From: Streptomyces sp. WZ-12
Lineage (GTDB): Bacteria; Actinomycetota; Actinomycetes; Streptomycetales; Streptomycetaceae
Direction: 5' to 3'
Assembly (NCBI RefSeq): GCF_028898845.1
Contig: NZ_CP118574.1
Span: 7,365,001 to 7,429,000, forward strand
Length of the DNA stretch: 64,000 nt
The first letter of the stretch is position 1, and each line of letters begins with the position of its first letter. This document shows, piece by piece, positions 34,732-44,354 of the stretch. Made by a program: the position numbers and the translations under genes. The notes below the pieces were generated by a model. The model worked only from the letters and a program-made list of their open reading frames with translations. It was not told the origin of the DNA and did no database searches.

Positions 34732-35019
34732 TCACGCGCGTGGCTGACGTGCTGCTTCCACGGCCTTCAGGAAGCGGTCCCGGGTGCCCAACGTCAGCGA
34801 GTAGCGGTTGCCGTTGAGGGTGGCGAGCGCCCGGTCGCGGGCCGCGAAGAGCGGCTTGTGCGCCTCCACGGCGCCCAGTGGCGCGCTGTCGATTTCCGTT
34901 CCGTAGCTGGTCAGAAGGGCCAGCCGGCCCCCGCTGATGCGGATCTGTCCGGCCCTGGTCAAGGATCGCAACGCCCGCTCGATCCGCACGCCGGTCGCGT
35001 TGTACTCCTGGTCCGCCAT
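34732..35019 (-). CDS. Hypothetical protein
   Basis: Small soluble protein (95 aa) I do not recognise. The middle reads RIERALRSLTRAGQIRISGGRLALLTSYGTEID, which might be a winged-helix-like fold, and the C-terminus is basic. ATG with GGGGAG upstream and codon use like its neighbours support a real gene. It lies alone between the HATPase gene and a PLP enzyme. A longer start at 35127 is in frame but less likely. Confidence 0.6.
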   Translation of the reverse strand: MADQEYNATGVRIERALRSLTRAGQIRISGGRLALLTSYGTEIDSAPLGAVEAHKPLFAARDRALATLNGNRYSLTLGTRDRFLKAVEAARQPRA

Positions 35020-35262
35020 CTTCACCACTCCCCGATGCCGTGGGCGGTACCGTCCGCCGCCCCCCTGAGGGAATTTTGCCGACATCGCTCGCGGTACACC
35101 AGTGCCGTACGGGGCGCAGAGGCGCACAACACCCTTCCCCCAGGCCCTTCTTGGGGTCGCTCAAAGCGATGTTTATGCAGGTGAGAAGCGTGCGCCGGGT
35201 GGTTATAGTCGTTACCCGGCCGGCCTTCCCGGCGGGCCCGTAGACCCTTGAGGAGCGCGCCG

Positions 35263-36423
35263 GTGAGCACCGCACAACAGCCGCAGGGCCGGCCCGGGGA
35301 CCAGGGGGCGACCCAGATCCCGGTCCTGCCGACCGTCGACGTGGACCGTTCGGATCCGGACTACCGGGACTGGCTGAAAGAAGCCGTCCGCAAGGTCCAG
35401 GCGGACGCCAACCGCACCGCCGATACCCACCTGCTGCGCTTCCCGCTGCCCGAGCGGTGGGGCATCGACCTCTACCTCAAGGACGAGTCGACGCACCCCA
35501 CCGGCAGCCTCAAGCACCGGCTGGCCCGCTCGCTGTTCCTCTACGGGCTGTGCAACGGCTGGATCCGCCCGGGGAAGCCGGTGATCGAGGCGTCCAGCGG
35601 TTCCACGGCCGTCTCCGAGGCGTACTTCGCCGCGCTGATCGGCGTCCCGTTCATCGCCGTGATGCCGGCCACCACCAGCCGGGAGAAGACCCGGCTGATC
35701 GAATTCCACGGCGGCACCTGCCATCTGGTGCAGGACCCGCGGACCGTCTACGAGGTCTCGGCGCGGCTGGCCGCCGAGTCCGGCGGGCACTACATGGACC
35801 AGTTCACCTATGCCGAGCGGGCCACCGACTGGCGCGGAAACAACAACATCGCCGAGTCGATCTACCAGCAACTGCGGCTGGAGCGCTATCCCGAGCCCGC
35901 CTGGATCGTCGCCACCGCCGGCACCGGCGGCACCTCAGCGACCATCGCCCGCTACGTCCACTACATGCAGTTCGACACCCGGATCTGCGTCCCCGACCCG
36001 GAGAACTCCTGCTTCTTCGACGGCTGGCGCACCGGAGACGCGAAGACCGACTGCGCCACCGCCTCCCGGATCGAGGGCATCGGCCGGCCGCGGATGGAGC
36101 CCAGCTTCGTGCCCGGGGCGATCGACCGGATGATGAAGGTGCCGGACGCGGCGAGCATCGCGGCCATCCGCGCGCTGGAGCGGGCGATCGGCCGCAAGGC
36201 GGGCGGTTCGACCGGCACCGGGCTGTGGAGCGCGCTGCGGATCGTCGCGGAGATGGTCGCCGAGGGGCGCACCGGGTCCGTGGTGACGCTGCTCTGCGAC
36301 CCGGGCGAGCGCTACCTCGACAAGTACTACTCCGACGACTGGTTGGCCGCCCAGGGGCTCGACATCGCGCCCTACGCCCGGACCATCGAGCACTTCCTCG
36401 CCAGCGGGTCCTGGGACGGCTGA
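35263..36423 (+). CDS. PLP-dependent cysteine synthase family protein
   Basis: Fold-type II PLP enzyme (386 aa) of the cysteine synthase/cystathionine beta-synthase group. PLP lysine Lys84 in [12 protein letters not shown], substrate loop [14 protein letters not shown], phosphate loop [11 protein letters not shown] and a C-terminal [18 protein letters not shown] match the family. The SGST motif and longer N-terminus set it apart from CysK/CysM, so it may make another beta-substituted alanine. GTG start with GAGGAG upstream. Possible promoter element TATAGT at 35204-35209. It converges with the SRPBCC gene after 28 bp. Confidence 0.88.
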   Translation: MSTAQQPQGRPGDQGATQIPVLPTVDVDRSDPDYRDWLKEAVRKVQADANRTADTHLLRFPLPERWGIDLYLKDESTHPTGSLKHRLARSLFLYGLCNGWIRPGKPVIEASSGSTAVSEAYFAALIGVPFIAVMPATTSREKTRLIEFHGGTCHLVQDPRTVYEVSARLAAESGGHYMDQFTYAERATDWRGNNNIAESIYQQLRLERYPEPAWIVATAGTGGTSATIARYVHYMQFDTRICVPDPENSCFFDGWRTGDAKTDCATASRIEGIGRPRMEPSFVPGAIDRMMKVPDAASIAAIRALERAIGRKAGGSTGTGLWSALRIVAEMVAEGRTGSVVTLLCDPGERYLDKYYSDDWLAAQGLDIAPYARTIEHFLASGSWDG

Positions 36424-36451
36424 CGGCCCGGCCATCGGGTGGGCGCGGTCG

Positions 36452-36925
36452 TCAGCCCGCGGCGAGCCGGCGGTCCAGGGCCCGCAGCGCGACCCGGAAG
36501 GCGCGGCCGAGGGCCGGCCGGGCCAGCGGCATCAGCCAGCGGAACGCCGCCGGGCCGTCCGCCGCGAACGTCCACCGCACCCGGGTCCCGGCGCCGGCCG
36601 GCGTCAGCCGCCAGTCCTCCAACAGGGCCCGCACCACGGGGGCGTTGGTGGTGTCGATGCGGTAGGCGTAGCGCGCGGCGGGCTCGGTGGCCAGCAGCGT
36701 CTCGGCGAAGCGGACACCGCCGGTGAGGGTGATCTCCCGGCCCCGGCCGTCGGGCGTCGGCTCCGCCCGGGACACCGCGGCGAACCACTCGGGTAGGCCC
36801 GGGACGTCGTCCGCCAGCGCGGCGTAGACGGCCCCGGGCGGCGCCGCGACCTCGGTGCTGAACGTCAGCCGCAGCGGCGCCGAGGCGGCGAAGCCGAGCG
36901 CGACGGGGCGGAGCCGTCGGGACAA
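36452..36925 (-). CDS. SRPBCC family protein
   Basis: Small START/Bet v1-like lipid- or polyketide-binding fold (157 aa), probably a dehydratase/cyclase-like or coenzyme Q-binding-like protein. The pattern LRLTFSTEVAAPPGAVYAAL, YRIDTTNAPVVRALLEDWRL and WTFAADGPAAFRWLMPL fits the family. TTG start chosen because AGGAGG lies 9 bp upstream. Ligand unknown. The DeoR gene is upstream on the same strand after 58 bp, so they may be co-transcribed. Confidence 0.8.
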   Translation of the reverse strand: MSRRLRPVALGFAASAPLRLTFSTEVAAPPGAVYAALADDVPGLPEWFAAVSRAEPTPDGRGREITLTGGVRFAETLLATEPAARYAYRIDTTNAPVVRALLEDWRLTPAGAGTRVRWTFAADGPAAFRWLMPLARPALGRAFRVALRALDRRLAAG

Positions 36926-36983
36926 GGGCGAACACCTCCTGGGGCCGGTGGGGCGGGCGCGGGTCGCTTTGGTTGACGGCGCG

Positions 36984-37832
36984 TCAATCGTCCGCGGAGG
37001 GCGGCGTCTCGCCCGCCACCACCAGCTCCGTCGGCCGGTCGCCGAACTCCGCACGGGCCTCGGCGGGCAGCCCGGCGTCCGTCACCAGCACGTCCACCTC
37101 GTCCAGGGCGGCGAACGAACTCAGGCCGACCGTGCCCCACTTGGTGTGGTCCGCGACCACCACCACCCGCCGCGCGGAGCGCACGAAGTGCCGATTGGTC
37201 TCCGCCTCCGCGAGGTTGGGCGTGGAGAGCCCAGCCTCCACCGATATGCCGTGCACGCCGAGGAAGAGCAGATCGAAGTGGAGCGAGCGGATCGCGGCGT
37301 CCGCCACCGGGCCGACCAGGGTGTCCGACGGGGTGCGGATGCCGCCCGTCAGCACCACCGTCGCCGCCTTCGCCGGCGCGGGTCCCTCGCGGCCGCTGGC
37401 CGCGGCCCGCTGGGCGTCGTAGAACACCTCGGCCACCCGGACCGAATTCGTCACAACCGTCAGCTCCGGTACCTCCACCAGCCGCTGCGCCAGCGCATAC
37501 GCCGTCGTGCCGCCCGCCAGCGCGATCGCGCTGCCCGGCACCGCCAACTCGGCCGCCGCCTTGGCGATCTCGGCCTTGGCGCTCAGCTCCAGCCCCGACT
37601 TGGCCTCGAAGCCCGGCTCGTGCGCACTGGGCTCGCCCACCGGGAGGGCCCCGCCGTGCACCTTCTCGATCACGCCCTGGCGGGCCAGCGCGTCCAGATC
37701 GCGACGGACCGTCATGTCCGAGACGCTCAGGCGCCGGGTGAGCTCGTTGACCCGCGCGCCGCCGCGCCGTCTGACCTCGTCGAGGATCAGGGCCCGTCGC
37801 TGCTCCGCGAGCAGATTCTGGTTGTCGCCCAC
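36984..37832 (-). CDS. DeoR/GlpR family transcriptional regulator
   Basis: Repressor (282 aa) with a winged helix (AEQRRALILDEVRRRGGARV, then SDMTVRRDLDALARQGVIEK) and a DeoR C-terminal sensor domain (ALAGGTTAYALAQRL, VVLTGG, LHFDLLFLGVHGIS, KWGTVGLSSFAALDEVDVLVTD) that usually binds a phosphorylated sugar. GTG start; neighbouring genes are not sugar genes, so its targets may be elsewhere. It diverges from the large membrane protein gene. Confidence 0.9.
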   Translation of the reverse strand: MGDNQNLLAEQRRALILDEVRRRGGARVNELTRRLSVSDMTVRRDLDALARQGVIEKVHGGALPVGEPSAHEPGFEAKSGLELSAKAEIAKAAAELAVPGSAIALAGGTTAYALAQRLVEVPELTVVTNSVRVAEVFYDAQRAAASGREGPAPAKAATVVLTGGIRTPSDTLVGPVADAAIRSLHFDLLFLGVHGISVEAGLSTPNLAEAETNRHFVRSARRVVVVADHTKWGTVGLSSFAALDEVDVLVTDAGLPAEARAEFGDRPTELVVAGETPPSADD

Positions 37833-38089
37833 CGCGGCCCGTCCCTTCCGCCCGGTTCTCCACCCCGGGTCCGTCAGCCGGCTGTTCGCCGCCCTGGCAC
37901 TTTCGTTCCTCATCCTCGCACGTGGGTCTGACAGCGGCCCCGGCCCGGGTGAACGTCGGCCGGGGGAACCGCAACCGGCGCCCCGGGAACCGCAACCGGG
38001 GTGCCGGCGCTCCCAGAAGACAGGCACAATCCGGTGCGGCACACCCGCCCGCCCGTTCACACCGCACGCACTGACATCGGGGGAAGCCA

Positions 38090-40510
38090 GTGGAGACCGT
38101 CGCCACACCACCACCCGCCCGCGCGAGAGAACCGCGCCCGGCAGCCACCAGCGCACCAGCCACCGCACCCGTCACCGCCCCGCAACGGCCCCAGCTCGCC
38201 CTGGAGCTGCTGGTCCACGGCGTCGGCGGCACCACGCCCGAGAAGATGCTCGGCGACCCGCGCGTCCAACGGATCACCGGCGACGACACCGCCGCCTGCT
38301 ACCGCCGCACCGACGACGCGGACGCCGAGCGCCGCCCCGACGACTACCGCACCCGCCCCGTCCGCGAGGCGTACTGCTGGTCCAACCTCACCTCCGGCAA
38401 CGGCGCCCGCGCGCTCTGGCTGGTCCTGCTGCCGTTCATGGTCGCCAACCTCGCCCACTGGATGCGCCCGGCCGCCCCGCCCGACCACCGGGGGCAGCGG
38501 ATCTACGACCTCCTGGTGCGGCTGCTCGCCCTCAGCCTCACCGTCCTGCTGGCCTCCGCGGCCTGCGAGGTCGCCCTCGACCTCACCGCCTGGCAGTGCG
38601 CCGGCACCCCGGCCTGCACCGCCGGGAAATCCTGGCTGGGCTTCCTCGACCCCGCCGACGGGGGCTGGTGGAGCGCCCCGGGCCGCCGCCTGGTCCTCGG
38701 CGCCGCGCTGCCGCTGGCCGCCGTCGGCTTCCTGTGGTGGCTCTCGCACCGCACCTGGAGCGCCTACGAGTCCGCCTCACCGCCGCCGCGGCGCCCCGGC
38801 GCCTCCCGCGGCACCCCCGCCCACGAGCGCACCGCGCTGGGCCTGGACGGCTTCTGGTACGGCCGCCGGGTCGTCGCCCGGCTGCGCGCCGCGCACACCG
38901 CGGCCGGCGTACTGATCATCGCCGCCGCGCTGGTGCTCGCCTCCCTGCGGACCGACCGGCGGGCCGGCGCCGCCGACCTGACCGCCGTCGGCCAGGTCCT
39001 CGCCGGCCTGCTCGTGCTGTTGGCCGTCGCCACCCTGGCCGTCGTCTGGCGCACCGCCCGCAGCGAGGCGGACCGGGACGAGGAGTCCGACCGCCGCACC
39101 GTGCGGGCGCTGCCGATCGCCGCGCTGGTGGCGCTCGCGCTCACCGCCGGCTATGCCGCCTGGGCGCGGCCGGCGGCGCGCAGCCACGGCGCGCTGCCCG
39201 GCGTCGCGACGTTCGGCGGAATCGCCGTCATCCAGGGCGCGTTGGTGCTGGCCCTGGCGGTGACCGCGTGGTTCCTCCAGCGCGCCGCCCGGGGCGAGGC
39301 CCGCACCGCGCTGCGCGGCATGGGCGGCCCGGCCGTCGCCCTGCTGTCCTGCGCGCTCGGCGGGGTGTTGTCCGGGGGAGTGGCCCAGCGGTTCGCGGAC
39401 TGGATCGACGGGGCCGCCACCCCCGGCCAGGACCACGCCGCGGTCCCCGGGCCGCCGGTGTTGCTGTCCTGGCAGGCGTCGGTGCTGCCCGCGCTGCTGG
39501 TCGTGGTCGCCGCGATCGCCGCGCTGGCCGGGATCCGGGTGCTGGTCGTCCGGAAGCGGGTCGCCAAGGACGTCCCCGGCCTGTACGACCCGCGCGAGCG
39601 GCCCGACGTGCTGCGCACCGAACGCATCGCGGGCACCATCGCCCGCGCCGGCCTCACCGACGCCGCGCCCGTCCTGGTCGCCGCGATCGCCACCGTCACG
39701 CTGCTGTTGGGCGCCGGCGCGGTGGTCGGCGCCTGGCTCACCGACCTGGCCCCGGGCCGCGCCACCGCGGGCGCCCCGCCGTTCGTGCACGCCGCGGCCG
39801 ACACCGCCGAATCCCTCGGCTCCTGGCTGATGGGCGCCGGCGTGGTCCTGCTGCTCACCATGGGGCGGCGCGCCTACCGCGACCAGTCAGCCCGCCGCAC
39901 CGTCGGCATCCTCTGGGACGTCGGCACCTTCTGGCCGCGCGCCGCGCACCCCTTCGCCCCGCCCTGCTACGCCGAGCGCGCCGTGCCCGACCTGACCTGG
40001 CGGATGGCCACGTGGACCGAGCAGTTCGACGGCCGGCTGGTGCTCTCCGGCCACTCCCAGGGCAGCGTGCTGGCCGCGGCCGCGGTATGGCAGTTGGACC
40101 TGGTCACCCGCAGCCGGGTCGCGCTGCTCACCTACGGCAGCCCGCTGGAGCGCCTCTACGGCCGCTGGTTCCCCGCCTTCTTCGGCCCGCCGTTCCTCGC
40201 CGGCCTGCACCGCGAGATGGACGACTGGCGCAACCTCTGGCGCTTCACCGACCCCATCGGCGGGCCGATCCGGCTCACCTGCGAGGACGGCCGGTCGGTC
40301 GACGAGGGCCCGCTGCGCGACCCGCTCGCCTTCGGCCGCACCCTGCAAAACCCGCTGCCGGCGCAGATCCTGGGCCACGGCGACTATCAGGCCGACCCCG
40401 TCTTCGACCGGGTGCGCGCCGAACTACTCGCCCGGCTGGACCCGGGAATGCCGGGCCAACGTGCTGACGAGCCGCCGCATCAGGGGAGTTCGGGCAGGTC
40501 CTCGGCGTAG
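38090..40510 (+). CDS. Multi-pass membrane protein with lipase-like (GHSQG) domain
   Basis: Large integral membrane protein (806 aa), rare in layout. The N-terminus has an alpha/beta-hydrolase oxyanion-type strand (LELLVHGVGGTTPEKML). Then follow about eight to ten membrane segments (about 105-600), and the C-terminal 200 residues resume the hydrolase: nucleophile elbow GHSQG (Ser656), then an Asp (FTDPIGGPI, about 721) and His (GHGDY, about 763). So the hydrolase fold appears to be interrupted by membrane segments. Substrate unknown, possibly lipids. GTG start. Its 3' end overlaps the convergent beta-helix/AAA gene by 31 bp. Confidence 0.75.
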   Translation: METVATPPPARAREPRPAATSAPATAPVTAPQRPQLALELLVHGVGGTTPEKMLGDPRVQRITGDDTAACYRRTDDADAERRPDDYRTRPVREAYCWSNLTSGNGARALWLVLLPFMVANLAHWMRPAAPPDHRGQRIYDLLVRLLALSLTVLLASAACEVALDLTAWQCAGTPACTAGKSWLGFLDPADGGWWSAPGRRLVLGAALPLAAVGFLWWLSHRTWSAYESASPPPRRPGASRGTPAHERTALGLDGFWYGRRVVARLRAAHTAAGVLIIAAALVLASLRTDRRAGAADLTAVGQVLAGLLVLLAVATLAVVWRTARSEADRDEESDRRTVRALPIAALVALALTAGYAAWARPAARSHGALPGVATFGGIAVIQGALVLALAVTAWFLQRAARGEARTALRGMGGPAVALLSCALGGVLSGGVAQRFADWIDGAATPGQDHAAVPGPPVLLSWQASVLPALLVVVAAIAALAGIRVLVVRKRVAKDVPGLYDPRERPDVLRTERIAGTIARAGLTDAAPVLVAAIATVTLLLGAGAVVGAWLTDLAPGRATAGAPPFVHAAADTAESLGSWLMGAGVVLLLTMGRRAYRDQSARRTVGILWDVGTFWPRAAHPFAPPCYAERAVPDLTWRMATWTEQFDGRLVLSGHSQGSVLAAAAVWQLDLVTRSRVALLTYGSPLERLYGRWFPAFFGPPFLAGLHREMDDWRNLWRFTDPIGGPIRLTCEDGRSVDEGPLRDPLAFGRTLQNPLPAQILGHGDYQADPVFDRVRAELLARLDPGMPGQRADEPPHQGSSGRSSA

Positions 40511-42903
40511 AGGAGGGTCAGGTCGTCGGTGCTCGGGTCGGTGAGCTTGGCGACCCGGCCCGCGTGCCGCTCGACCATCGCCTCGAACGTCTGCCGGGCG
40601 GTGCGCCCGTTGCCGAACGACGGCCCCTTGGGCAGCGCCGTGAAGTGTTTGAGCAGCGCCTCGCCGGTTCCCTCGGCGAGGCGGTACTCGTGCTCCTCGC
40701 CCTGCTGCTCGACGATCCGCAGCAGCTCCTCCGGGGCGTAGTCACCAAACCTGATGGTGCGTGAGAAACGGGACGAGATACCGGGGTTGGTGGCCAGGAA
40801 GCGCTCCATCTCCGCGGTGTAGCCGGCCACGATCACCACCACCGCGTCCCGGTGGTCCTCCATCAGCTTCACCAGGGTGTCGATGGCCTCCTTGCCGAAG
40901 TCCCGCCCGGAGTCCTCGGGTGCCAGGGCGTACGCCTCGTCGATGAACAGCACCCCGCCGCGCGCCCGGTCGAACGCCTCCTGGGTGCGGATCGCCGTCG
41001 AGCCGATGTGCTCGCCCACCAGGTCCACCCGGGACACCTCGACCAGGTGGCCGCGCTCCAACACCCCCAGGGCGTGCAGGATCTCGCCGTACAGCCGGGC
41101 CACCGTGGTCTTGCCGGTGCCGGGGGAGCCGGTGAACACCAGGTGGCGGCGGGCCGATGCGGCCTTCAGGCCGGCCTCCTGCCGCCGGCGCCCCACCTCG
41201 ATCATGTTGATCAGGGTGCGCACCTCCCGTTTGACGCTCTCCAGCCCCACCAGGGTGTCCAGTTCGCCCAGCACCTCCTCGGAGGGGCGGCCGGGCGTCG
41301 GCGCCGCCTCCGGGGTCGCGGTGGCGGCCGGCGCCGGCCGCGCGCTGGGGACGTTGCCCAGCAACCCGGCGGTCTGCGTGGCCTGTTGGACGGGCGGAAC
41401 GGTCACCGTGGGTGCCTGAGCCGTCCGGCTCTCGTCGCTGGTGCAGTCCTCGACCGTGGGCCCGCCGCCGCCGAGCGCGTCGGCGAACTCGTAGCCGCCG
41501 CGGGCGCACCGCTCCGTGCGGCACCGGGTCAGCGTCGTCCGGCAGCCGTCGATCACGTGGAAGCCGAAGCCGGAGCTGCCGGTGACTCGGCAGCCGTGGA
41601 AGGTGCCGCGGCCCTCCGCGGAGACGTAGAACCCGGCCTCGGTCGGCGAACTGACCGTGCAGCCCTCGATGGTGGGGTCCGCGCCCTTGGTGACGATCAC
41701 CCCGGTCTGCGCCCCGTCGATGGTGCAGTTGGCGAGCGTGCCGCCGCTGCCGTGGTCGCGGAACCAGGCGCCGGTCGAGGACTCCCGGATCCGGCAGTCG
41801 TCCAACTGGACGGTGGCGCCGTCGCTCACCGACACCGCGGTGTTGCGGACCTGCGCCAGGTCGCAGTCGACCACGTCGGCCCGGGAGCCCCGGTCCAGCA
41901 CGAACAGCGCGTCGGGGACGTCGTGCACCCGCGTGGAGTCCAGCACCGCGGTCGCCCCGTCGCTGACCCACACCGCCGGGTAGTCGCCCGTACTGTCGTG
42001 GATCTCGCACTGGTTGGCGTCCACCCGGGTGCCCGGGTCCCACACCGACAGGCCGTTGCGCCCGAAGTGCCGCACCGTGCTGCGGGTCAGCGTCAGCACC
42101 GAACGGGAGCGCAGGTCCACCGCGTTCTCCGGAATGTCGTGGATGTCGCAGTCGGCGAGCGTGAGCACCGCGTCGGTGTCCAGGGTGACACCGTCCGCGG
42201 TGGTGCGGTGCACCGTGCAGTCGGTGAGGTGGCCGGTGGCCCGCGCCGCCACCTGGACGCCCGTGCCCTTGATCTCGTACAGCTCACAGCCCACCGCCTC
42301 GACCGCGCTGCCCTCGCCGGACAGCGACAGCCCGGCGCCCGAGGCGTGGTGGATCCGGCAGCGCTCCAGCCGCGGGTGGGCGCCGCCGCGCACCGCCACC
42401 CCGGCCTGCCCCGCGGCCATCACCTCGCACTCCTCGAAGACCCCGCCGGCGCCGTCCAGGACGCTGATGCCGACGCCGCCGGCGTTGTCGACCGTGCACC
42501 GCCGCACCGTCGGACGGGCCCCGCCGCGCACCTCGATCCCCGCCGCGGACCGGGTCACCACCCGGATGTCGGTCAACTCCGGGGCGCCGTCCTCCACCAA
42601 CAGCGCCGGCGCCGCCGAGTCGGTGGCCTCCAGGTGCAGGTCGTGGACGGTGGCCGAGGCGCGTATCGTCAGCGCGACCCCGTCGGCCGGCGCGATCCGC
42701 ACCGAGCCGCGAGACCCCTCCGGGCCGCGCAGCGTCACCGCCCGTTGCAGCACCAGGTTCTCGCGGTAGGTGCCGGCCGGCACGGTCAGGACGTCACCGT
42801 CCCCGGCGGCCTCCAGGGCGGCGGCGAGCGAACTGTACTCACCGGTGCGGCGCCGCCAACGCGACGTTCCGGAGTGCGTCACCTGGACCGAACCCTGTGC
42901 CAT
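40480..42903 (-). CDS. Right-handed beta-helix repeat / CbxX-type AAA+ ATPase fusion
   Basis: Fusion protein (807 aa). Residues about 20-490 form a parallel beta-helix with some 18 coils of about 23 residues (pattern GV.V..GA.P.LE.C.I), as in pectate-lyase-like proteins. A Pro/Ala linker (about 495-540) leads to an AAA+ domain of the CbxX/CfqX/EccA group: Walker A GSPGTGKTT (592-600), Walker B VLFIDEAY, sensor NPGISSRF and the C-terminal helical lid. No signal peptide, so it is intracellular; the helix may bind a partner that the ATPase remodels. EccA relatives act in type VII secretion, but no ESX genes are seen here. Confidence 0.9.
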   Translation of the reverse strand: MAQGSVQVTHSGTSRWRRRTGEYSSLAAALEAAGDGDVLTVPAGTYRENLVLQRAVTLRGPEGSRGSVRIAPADGVALTIRASATVHDLHLEATDSAAPALLVEDGAPELTDIRVVTRSAAGIEVRGGARPTVRRCTVDNAGGVGISVLDGAGGVFEECEVMAAGQAGVAVRGGAHPRLERCRIHHASGAGLSLSGEGSAVEAVGCELYEIKGTGVQVAARATGHLTDCTVHRTTADGVTLDTDAVLTLADCDIHDIPENAVDLRSRSVLTLTRSTVRHFGRNGLSVWDPGTRVDANQCEIHDSTGDYPAVWVSDGATAVLDSTRVHDVPDALFVLDRGSRADVVDCDLAQVRNTAVSVSDGATVQLDDCRIRESSTGAWFRDHGSGGTLANCTIDGAQTGVIVTKGADPTIEGCTVSSPTEAGFYVSAEGRGTFHGCRVTGSSGFGFHVIDGCRTTLTRCRTERCARGGYEFADALGGGGPTVEDCTSDESRTAQAPTVTVPPVQQATQTAGLLGNVPSARPAPAATATPEAAPTPGRPSEEVLGELDTLVGLESVKREVRTLINMIEVGRRRQEAGLKAASARRHLVFTGSPGTGKTTVARLYGEILHALGVLERGHLVEVSRVDLVGEHIGSTAIRTQEAFDRARGGVLFIDEAYALAPEDSGRDFGKEAIDTLVKLMEDHRDAVVVIVAGYTAEMERFLATNPGISSRFSRTIRFGDYAPEELLRIVEQQGEEHEYRLAEGTGEALLKHFTALPKGPSFGNGRTARQTFEAMVERHAGRVAKLTDPSTDDLTLLYAEDLPELP

Positions 42904-43070
42904 GGCGGTGTCGTGTCCCCACTTCGTACGGCGGATGTCGGCCCGGCAGCCATCCGTCAGCGGATGTCCGCTCTGAGGTCTGCGGGGCCCCAGCCGTCAG
43001 GCTGGAGGCACCACCGTAGCGCGCCTGAGGGGTGCCGGTTGCCACGGTCCACCGGCCTGGTCAGCCGGGT

Positions 43071-43673
43071 TCAACTCCCGGCGTCGGCACGGCCCCAGTC
43101 CTGTCCGGCGCGCTCCCACGCCGCGTCCCAGCGCCGGAACCGACGCACCATCAACTGCCGTACCGCGAGCCGCCGGGCGCCCTCGACGAGCCCCCCGAAC
43201 GCCACCGCGGCGCCCGCCCCGGCCAGCCCCGCATGGGTGCCAGCGGTGCCCTCGTCCATCGGCGGCGGCGCCGGCCGCCCGTGGGCGTCGGTCCACAGCC
43301 GGAACCGCTCGCCGGCCCGCACCGGACGCGGCGTGGCCACCTCCCCGCTCCGCGGGCCACCGTCCGGCCCGGCCCAACGGGCGAGGACCCGCGGGTGCCC
43401 GGGGTGCGGCACGGAGGTGTCCGGGTCGGGGACGACCCGGGTGCCGGAGGCCGGCCGGGTCACGGTCGCCCACACCGGTCGGCGTTCGTGGCGCTGGAGC
43501 CGCACGGTCGTCAACAGGGCGCCGTGCGCGGCCCGTCCGGCGAACCAGCCGGCGGCCGGCGCCCCGACGGCGATGAGCAGTGCGGCGCCCAGTGCCAGCC
43601 AGGCTTCCCACCGGTCGGTGCGGCGCCGGAGCGGATTGCCCCGCCAGTGCCAGATGCCCCTGATCGCCCGCAT
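43071..43673 (-). CDS. Rv1733c-like membrane protein
   Basis: Membrane protein (200 aa) with two hydrophobic segments (about 25-45 and 150-165) around an extracytoplasmic beta-rich region (ATVTRPASGTRVVPD, RAGERFRLWTDAHG). The start (RGIWHWRGNPLRRRTDRWEAW) is typical of Streptomyces relatives of mycobacterial Rv1733c. Function unknown. ATG with a G-rich site upstream. Single gene, same strand as the beta-helix/AAA gene but separated by 167 bp. Confidence 0.8.
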   Translation of the reverse strand: MRAIRGIWHWRGNPLRRRTDRWEAWLALGAALLIAVGAPAAGWFAGRAAHGALLTTVRLQRHERRPVWATVTRPASGTRVVPDPDTSVPHPGHPRVLARWAGPDGGPRSGEVATPRPVRAGERFRLWTDAHGRPAPPPMDEGTAGTHAGLAGAGAAVAFGGLVEGARRLAVRQLMVRRFRRWDAAWERAGQDWGRADAGS

Positions 43674-43895
43674 CGTGCCCCCTTTCCGTTCCGTGGATAC
43701 CGCACAGAGCGGTGCCCCTGCGCGCGGCCCGGGACGGGGGCGGCAACATCGGGCCGCGCGGCCGGCCGGCGGCCGGGTACCTCCCGTCCCAACAGGCTCA
43801 ACCGTCCCGAACTGCCCGTGAATCTGAGGGAGTTGACGGCATTTCGGCGGACTTGCGCCGTCCCGCGGAGTCGGCTGGATCGCGCCCCCGCACGG

Positions 43896-44354
43896 TCAGT
43901 GCAGCTTGACCGCCACCGTCACCACCGCGCCCTGCCGGCCGGCGGCGCCGGTGCCCGGGGCAACCGCGAACCGGTCCGTCACCAGGCGCGCCAGCCACAG
44001 CCCCCGCCCCTTGGGCGCCCCGTCCAGGCCCGGTAGCAGCTCCGGGATCACCGTCTCGCTGAAACCGGGGCCGGCATCGCTGATCCGGCACTCCAACTCG
44101 TCGCCCACCCGCCGCAGCACCAGCCGCCCCGCGCCGCCGGCGTGCTCCACGGCGTTCCCGGCGATCTCGTCGACGGCCAGCACGAACTCCCCGCGCCGCG
44201 GCTCGTTCAGCCCCTCGCGGGCGGCGCACTCCTCGACCAGCAGCCGCAACTGCGGCAGCAGCCGCGCGGTGAAGCGCCGCTGCAGTAACCGACGGCCCGG
44301 CTCCTCCGCCGGGCCCTCCGCCCCACCGTGACCCGCGGGTTCCGGGTTCAGCAC
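43896..44354 (-). CDS. ATP-binding protein, anti-sigma-factor type (HATPase)
   Basis: RsbW-like ATPase (152 aa): VLAVDEIAGNAVEHAGG forms the N-box and GAPKGRGLWLARLVTDRF the G-box. The GTG start lies inside the end of the MEDS-STAS gene, so translation is coupled and the two proteins probably work together. In partner-switching systems a HATPase kinase binds a STAS protein, so the fused STAS domain next door is the likely partner. Confidence 0.87.
   Translation of the reverse strand: MLNPEPAGHGGAEGPAEEPGRRLLQRRFTARLLPQLRLLVEECAAREGLNEPRRGEFVLAVDEIAGNAVEHAGGAGRLVLRRVGDELECRISDAGPGFSETVIPELLPGLDGAPKGRGLWLARLVTDRFAVAPGTGAAGRQGAVVTVAVKLH

Noticed and set aside
40852..43821. A 989-codon plus-strand open frame opposite the beta-helix/AAA gene
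   Set aside because: The opposite strand has a complete AAA+ domain and regular beta-helix coils; this frame has no recognisable domain and biased composition.
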